Source: Streptomyces iconiensis
GTDB taxonomy: Bacteria; Actinomycetota; Actinomycetes; Streptomycetales; Streptomycetaceae
Reading direction: 5' to 3'
NCBI RefSeq assembly: GCF_028657195.3
Contig: NZ_JANCPR020000023.1
Location: forward strand, 1 to 64,000
Length of the DNA stretch: 64,000 nucleotides
Position numbers and translations under genes: made by a program
In this document: in pieces, positions 62,649-64,000 of the stretch
Position numbering within the stretch: position 1 is the stretch's first letter
How the letters are laid out: each line of letters begins with the position of its first letter
Notes under the pieces: model-generated
Told to the model about the DNA's origin: nothing
Database searches by the model: none
What the model saw: the letters and a program-made list of their open reading frames with translations, nothing else

Positions 62649-62694
62649 TGGTGCCCCCAACGGGATTCGAACCCGAAATCGTTACCTCGCTGAC
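62649..62694 (-). other. 3' tRNA fragment, candidate attachment site
   Basis: On the minus strand the sequence ends like a tRNA: a TCGGG-TTCGAAT-CCCGT T-arm, then TGGGGGC, A and an encoded CCA. No matching 5' half (acceptor, D-arm, anticodon) exists upstream. It does not match the tRNA-Asp, tRNA-Phe or tRNA-Gly genes in the window. Such fragments are left by tRNA-targeting integrases. Confidence 0.6.
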
Positions 62695-62774
62695 CTGCGA
62701 TTCTGCTGCAGAACCGGGATGAACACCCTCGTTTCCATCCCTCTGATTCCGGCTCGGTCCGGCTCGACCCCGGG

Positions 62775-62798
62775 CCCGTGCTGACATGTCAGCACGGG
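62775..62798. repeat. Palindrome copy 2
   Basis: CCCGTGCTGAC-AT-GTCAGCACGGG; with one more pair (62774 and 62799) it is a 26-bp perfect palindrome. It differs from copy 1 only in the central dinucleotide. It lies just after the stop of a possible small minus-strand frame, so it could also act as a hairpin terminator. Confidence 0.85.
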
Positions 62799-62800
62799 CA

Positions 62801-62962
62801 TCAGCGCGATTGCACGCGCAATACAAGCAGGTCAGGCGGGCTGTGCTCCGGCTCAGGGCAGGGCAGCTTGTCCAGGTCCAGGGTGTAGGCCCGCCCGTCG
62901 GCCACCCTCGACGACGCTGCCCGGTTGAGACAGTAAAGGCTGCCCCGCGCGGACTGCCCCAA
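62801..62962 (-). CDS. Possible small protein or gene remnant
   Basis: A 53-codon frame from TTG 62962 with a protein-like, non-repetitive composition: GSLYCLNRAASS, RVADGRAYTLDLDKLPCPEP and LLVLRVQSR at the end. No ribosome site and an in-frame stop directly upstream suggest it may be the tail of a decayed gene. Confidence 0.3.
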   Translation of the reverse strand: MGQSARGSLYCLNRAASSRVADGRAYTLDLDKLPCPEPEHSPPDLLVLRVQSR

Positions 62963-63085
62963 GACTCATTCGGCCAGGCATGAGGTGACGACCAAGGGTC
63001 GTCCGCTCCAGCGGGCTGCCCACAGTCGTTTGAACCCATGCCTTGAGTACTCCCGGCTCCGCGGAGCCCCTGGACAGCAACTTGG

Positions 63086-63119
63086 TGGATCACTCGTACT
63101 CCCGGGATTACGAGTGATC
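63086..63119 (-). terminator. Terminator of the edge gene
   Basis: GGATCACTCGTA and TACGAGTGATCC form a perfect 12-bp stem with a 10-nt loop downstream of the gene ending at 63186. Confidence 0.8.
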
Positions 63120-63185
63120 CCGCATCACAGTTCGCCACCGCTGCGGCAGCTGCTCATGCCTCGGAGACGTCCGTCTTCAGCTCGC

Positions 63186-64000
63186 TCATGAAGGGGCCCC
63201 CACCGCTCGGCAGTACTGTCGAGCACAAGCGTGCTCGATGCGGGCGGTCGAATCGTCCCTACGGAGAAAGAGAACGAACTCGCAGCCCCCGACCATTCCG
63301 TTCTCCTTCGCCAGCACCCGCAGGCTGGAGAGCTGGGCCGCACTCGTCCCCCTCTTTAGGGTGATCGACGTCGGGTGACCAGCGATGGAAAACGTCCTGG
63401 CCATGGGAGCCTGCCGCATCCCGAGTTGCCACGTAAGCCAGCTGCTGACGACGACGCCACTGCCGCGCAGGATGTCCTTGTCCACCGTCAGCCGGACCCC
63501 GAATACATTGCCGGCAGGGTCGGCAGCCATCGTGGCCGGCTGTGCCGGCTCACTCTCCTCGATCGGATCGGCCCCGCGTGCCACAAGGTCGATCGAACCG
63601 TCTTCCGTCATGCCCACCCTGTCGTCCAGCAGACACTGCTGGAGGCGCCACAGCGTTACGGGGTACCGCTCGCCAACCTTTACGAAAAGGGCTTCCTTGG
63701 GCAGAGGGCCCAGCTCGGCCAGCACGGCGACGAATGCCTCCACGGCGTTCGGGTACGGAGTCATGTTCAGGTGGGGCCATTCGGCCAGCGCCCACTTCCC
63801 CTCCAGCCGGAGCTGGACGAACCTCTCGTCCCGCCTGAGCGCTTCGGCGACGGCGGGCTTCCGCTTGATCCCGGTCGGTTCGAGCAGGTCCTCAGCCGGG
63901 CAGGGCTCGCCATTCGCCAGCAGATAGAGGTAGGCCGCGTCCCTGCCGCGGGCGCGACGACGCAGCCAAGAGCCCTCGACGCCGGGCACAAGAGGGCTCT
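63186..64000 (-). CDS. Hypothetical protein, partial at window edge
   Basis: At least 267 aa; the frame stays open to the window end, so the true N-terminus is probably outside. The first part looks like a winged-helix / HARE-HTH-type module (AYLYLLANGEPCPAEDLLEP and IKRKPAVAEALRRDERFVQL, WALAEW), repeated more weakly (AFVAVLAELGPLPKEALF). A second domain (NVFGVRLTVDKDILRGSGV, SSWLTWQLGMRQAPMARTF) is unfamiliar. A DNA-linked or host-element role is possible. Its stop overlaps an ATG of a tiny 11-codon frame. Confidence 0.55.
   Translation of the reverse strand, partial: SPLVPGVEGSWLRRRARGRDAAYLYLLANGEPCPAEDLLEPTGIKRKPAVAEALRRDERFVQLRLEGKWALAEWPHLNMTPYPNAVEAFVAVLAELGPLPKEALFVKVGERYPVTLWRLQQCLLDDRVGMTEDGSIDLVARGADPIEESEPAQPATMAADPAGNVFGVRLTVDKDILRGSGVVVSSWLTWQLGMRQAPMARTFSIAGHPTSITLKRGTSAAQLSSLRVLAKENGMVGGCEFVLFLRRDDSTARIEHACARQYCRAVGAPS

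Noticed and set aside
62649..62694. Match of the tRNA fragment to tRNA-Asp or tRNA-Phe at 55.3 kb as att sites of one island
   Set aside because: T-arm and acceptor sequences differ from both, so the 55.4-62.6 kb segment is not flanked by that direct repeat.
1..64000. CRISPR arrays, rRNA operons
   Set aside because: No regularly spaced repeats with unique spacers and no rRNA-like sequence seen.

Overview
The window is high-GC actinobacterial DNA, almost certainly a Streptomyces chromosome arm-to-core segment. The evidence is a bldC gene, an Lsr2-type nucleoid protein, DUF3073 and DUF6274 proteins, frequent GTG/TTG starts, and the gene order purD - purC - lsr2-like - purSQL - purF - purM - DUF3073 - vdh - bldC - hrpA. 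From memory this order matches the SCO4068-SCO4092 region of S. coelicolor. All functional calls come from reading motifs and translated sequence; no database search was run.

Layout. 0-3.8 kb: accessory oxidoreductases (an NmrA/SDR enzyme, an alpha/beta hydrolase, a luciferase-like monooxygenase) and a truncated HxlR regulator. 3.8-9.7 kb: two tandem membrane Ser/Thr kinases, one fused to DUF4328, then a translationally coupled DUF4956/VTC pair. 9.8-18.2 kb: a divergent Lrp/LysE pair, an OmpR-type two-component system, a class III aminotransferase coupled to a GntR regulator, and a SLATT-like membrane protein. 18.5-39.9 kb: the purine core (purD, purC, purSQL, purF, purM). Set among the pur genes are a metalloprotease-like protein that has lost its zinc site, a dimethylformamidase-like protein, a DUF1648/YtrA-type pair, an ABC exporter with a NarL-type two-component system, three tRNA-Gly genes and lsrL. 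39.9-48.6 kb: DUF3073, valine dehydrogenase, bldC, DUF6274, tRNA-Asp and hrpA.

48.7-55.4 kb: a very G-rich repeat next to hrpA, a thiol-redox operon (secreted Cys protein, CPVC membrane protein, DsbA-like and CcdA-like proteins), an ABC-2-like membrane protein, a BrkB/YihY protein, and tRNA-Phe plus tRNA-Asp. 55.5-64 kb: accessory DNA. It holds two SDRs, a CMD-fold protein lacking its CxxC, a TetR regulator, an aromatic hydroxylase and a SnoaL-like protein. The same 12-bp palindrome lies in front of both tetR and the hydroxylase operon. The region ends in a decayed IS630-type transposase and a 3' tRNA fragment bracketed by two copies of a near-identical perfect palindrome, which looks like the scar or edge of an integrated element.

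How it works together. PurD, PurC, PurSQL, PurF and PurM supply most of the IMP pathway steps (PurN, PurE/K, PurB and PurH are not here). The TetR/hydroxylase/SnoaL/SDR set looks like one small self-regulated detoxification or tailoring operon. The DsbA/CcdA set looks like one extracytoplasmic thiol-redox relay. The most unusual single item is a tRNA-Gly(UCC) whose D-loop and T-loop have both lost the residues of the canonical elbow pair. This resembles the glycine tRNAs reserved for cell-wall synthesis in staphylococci.
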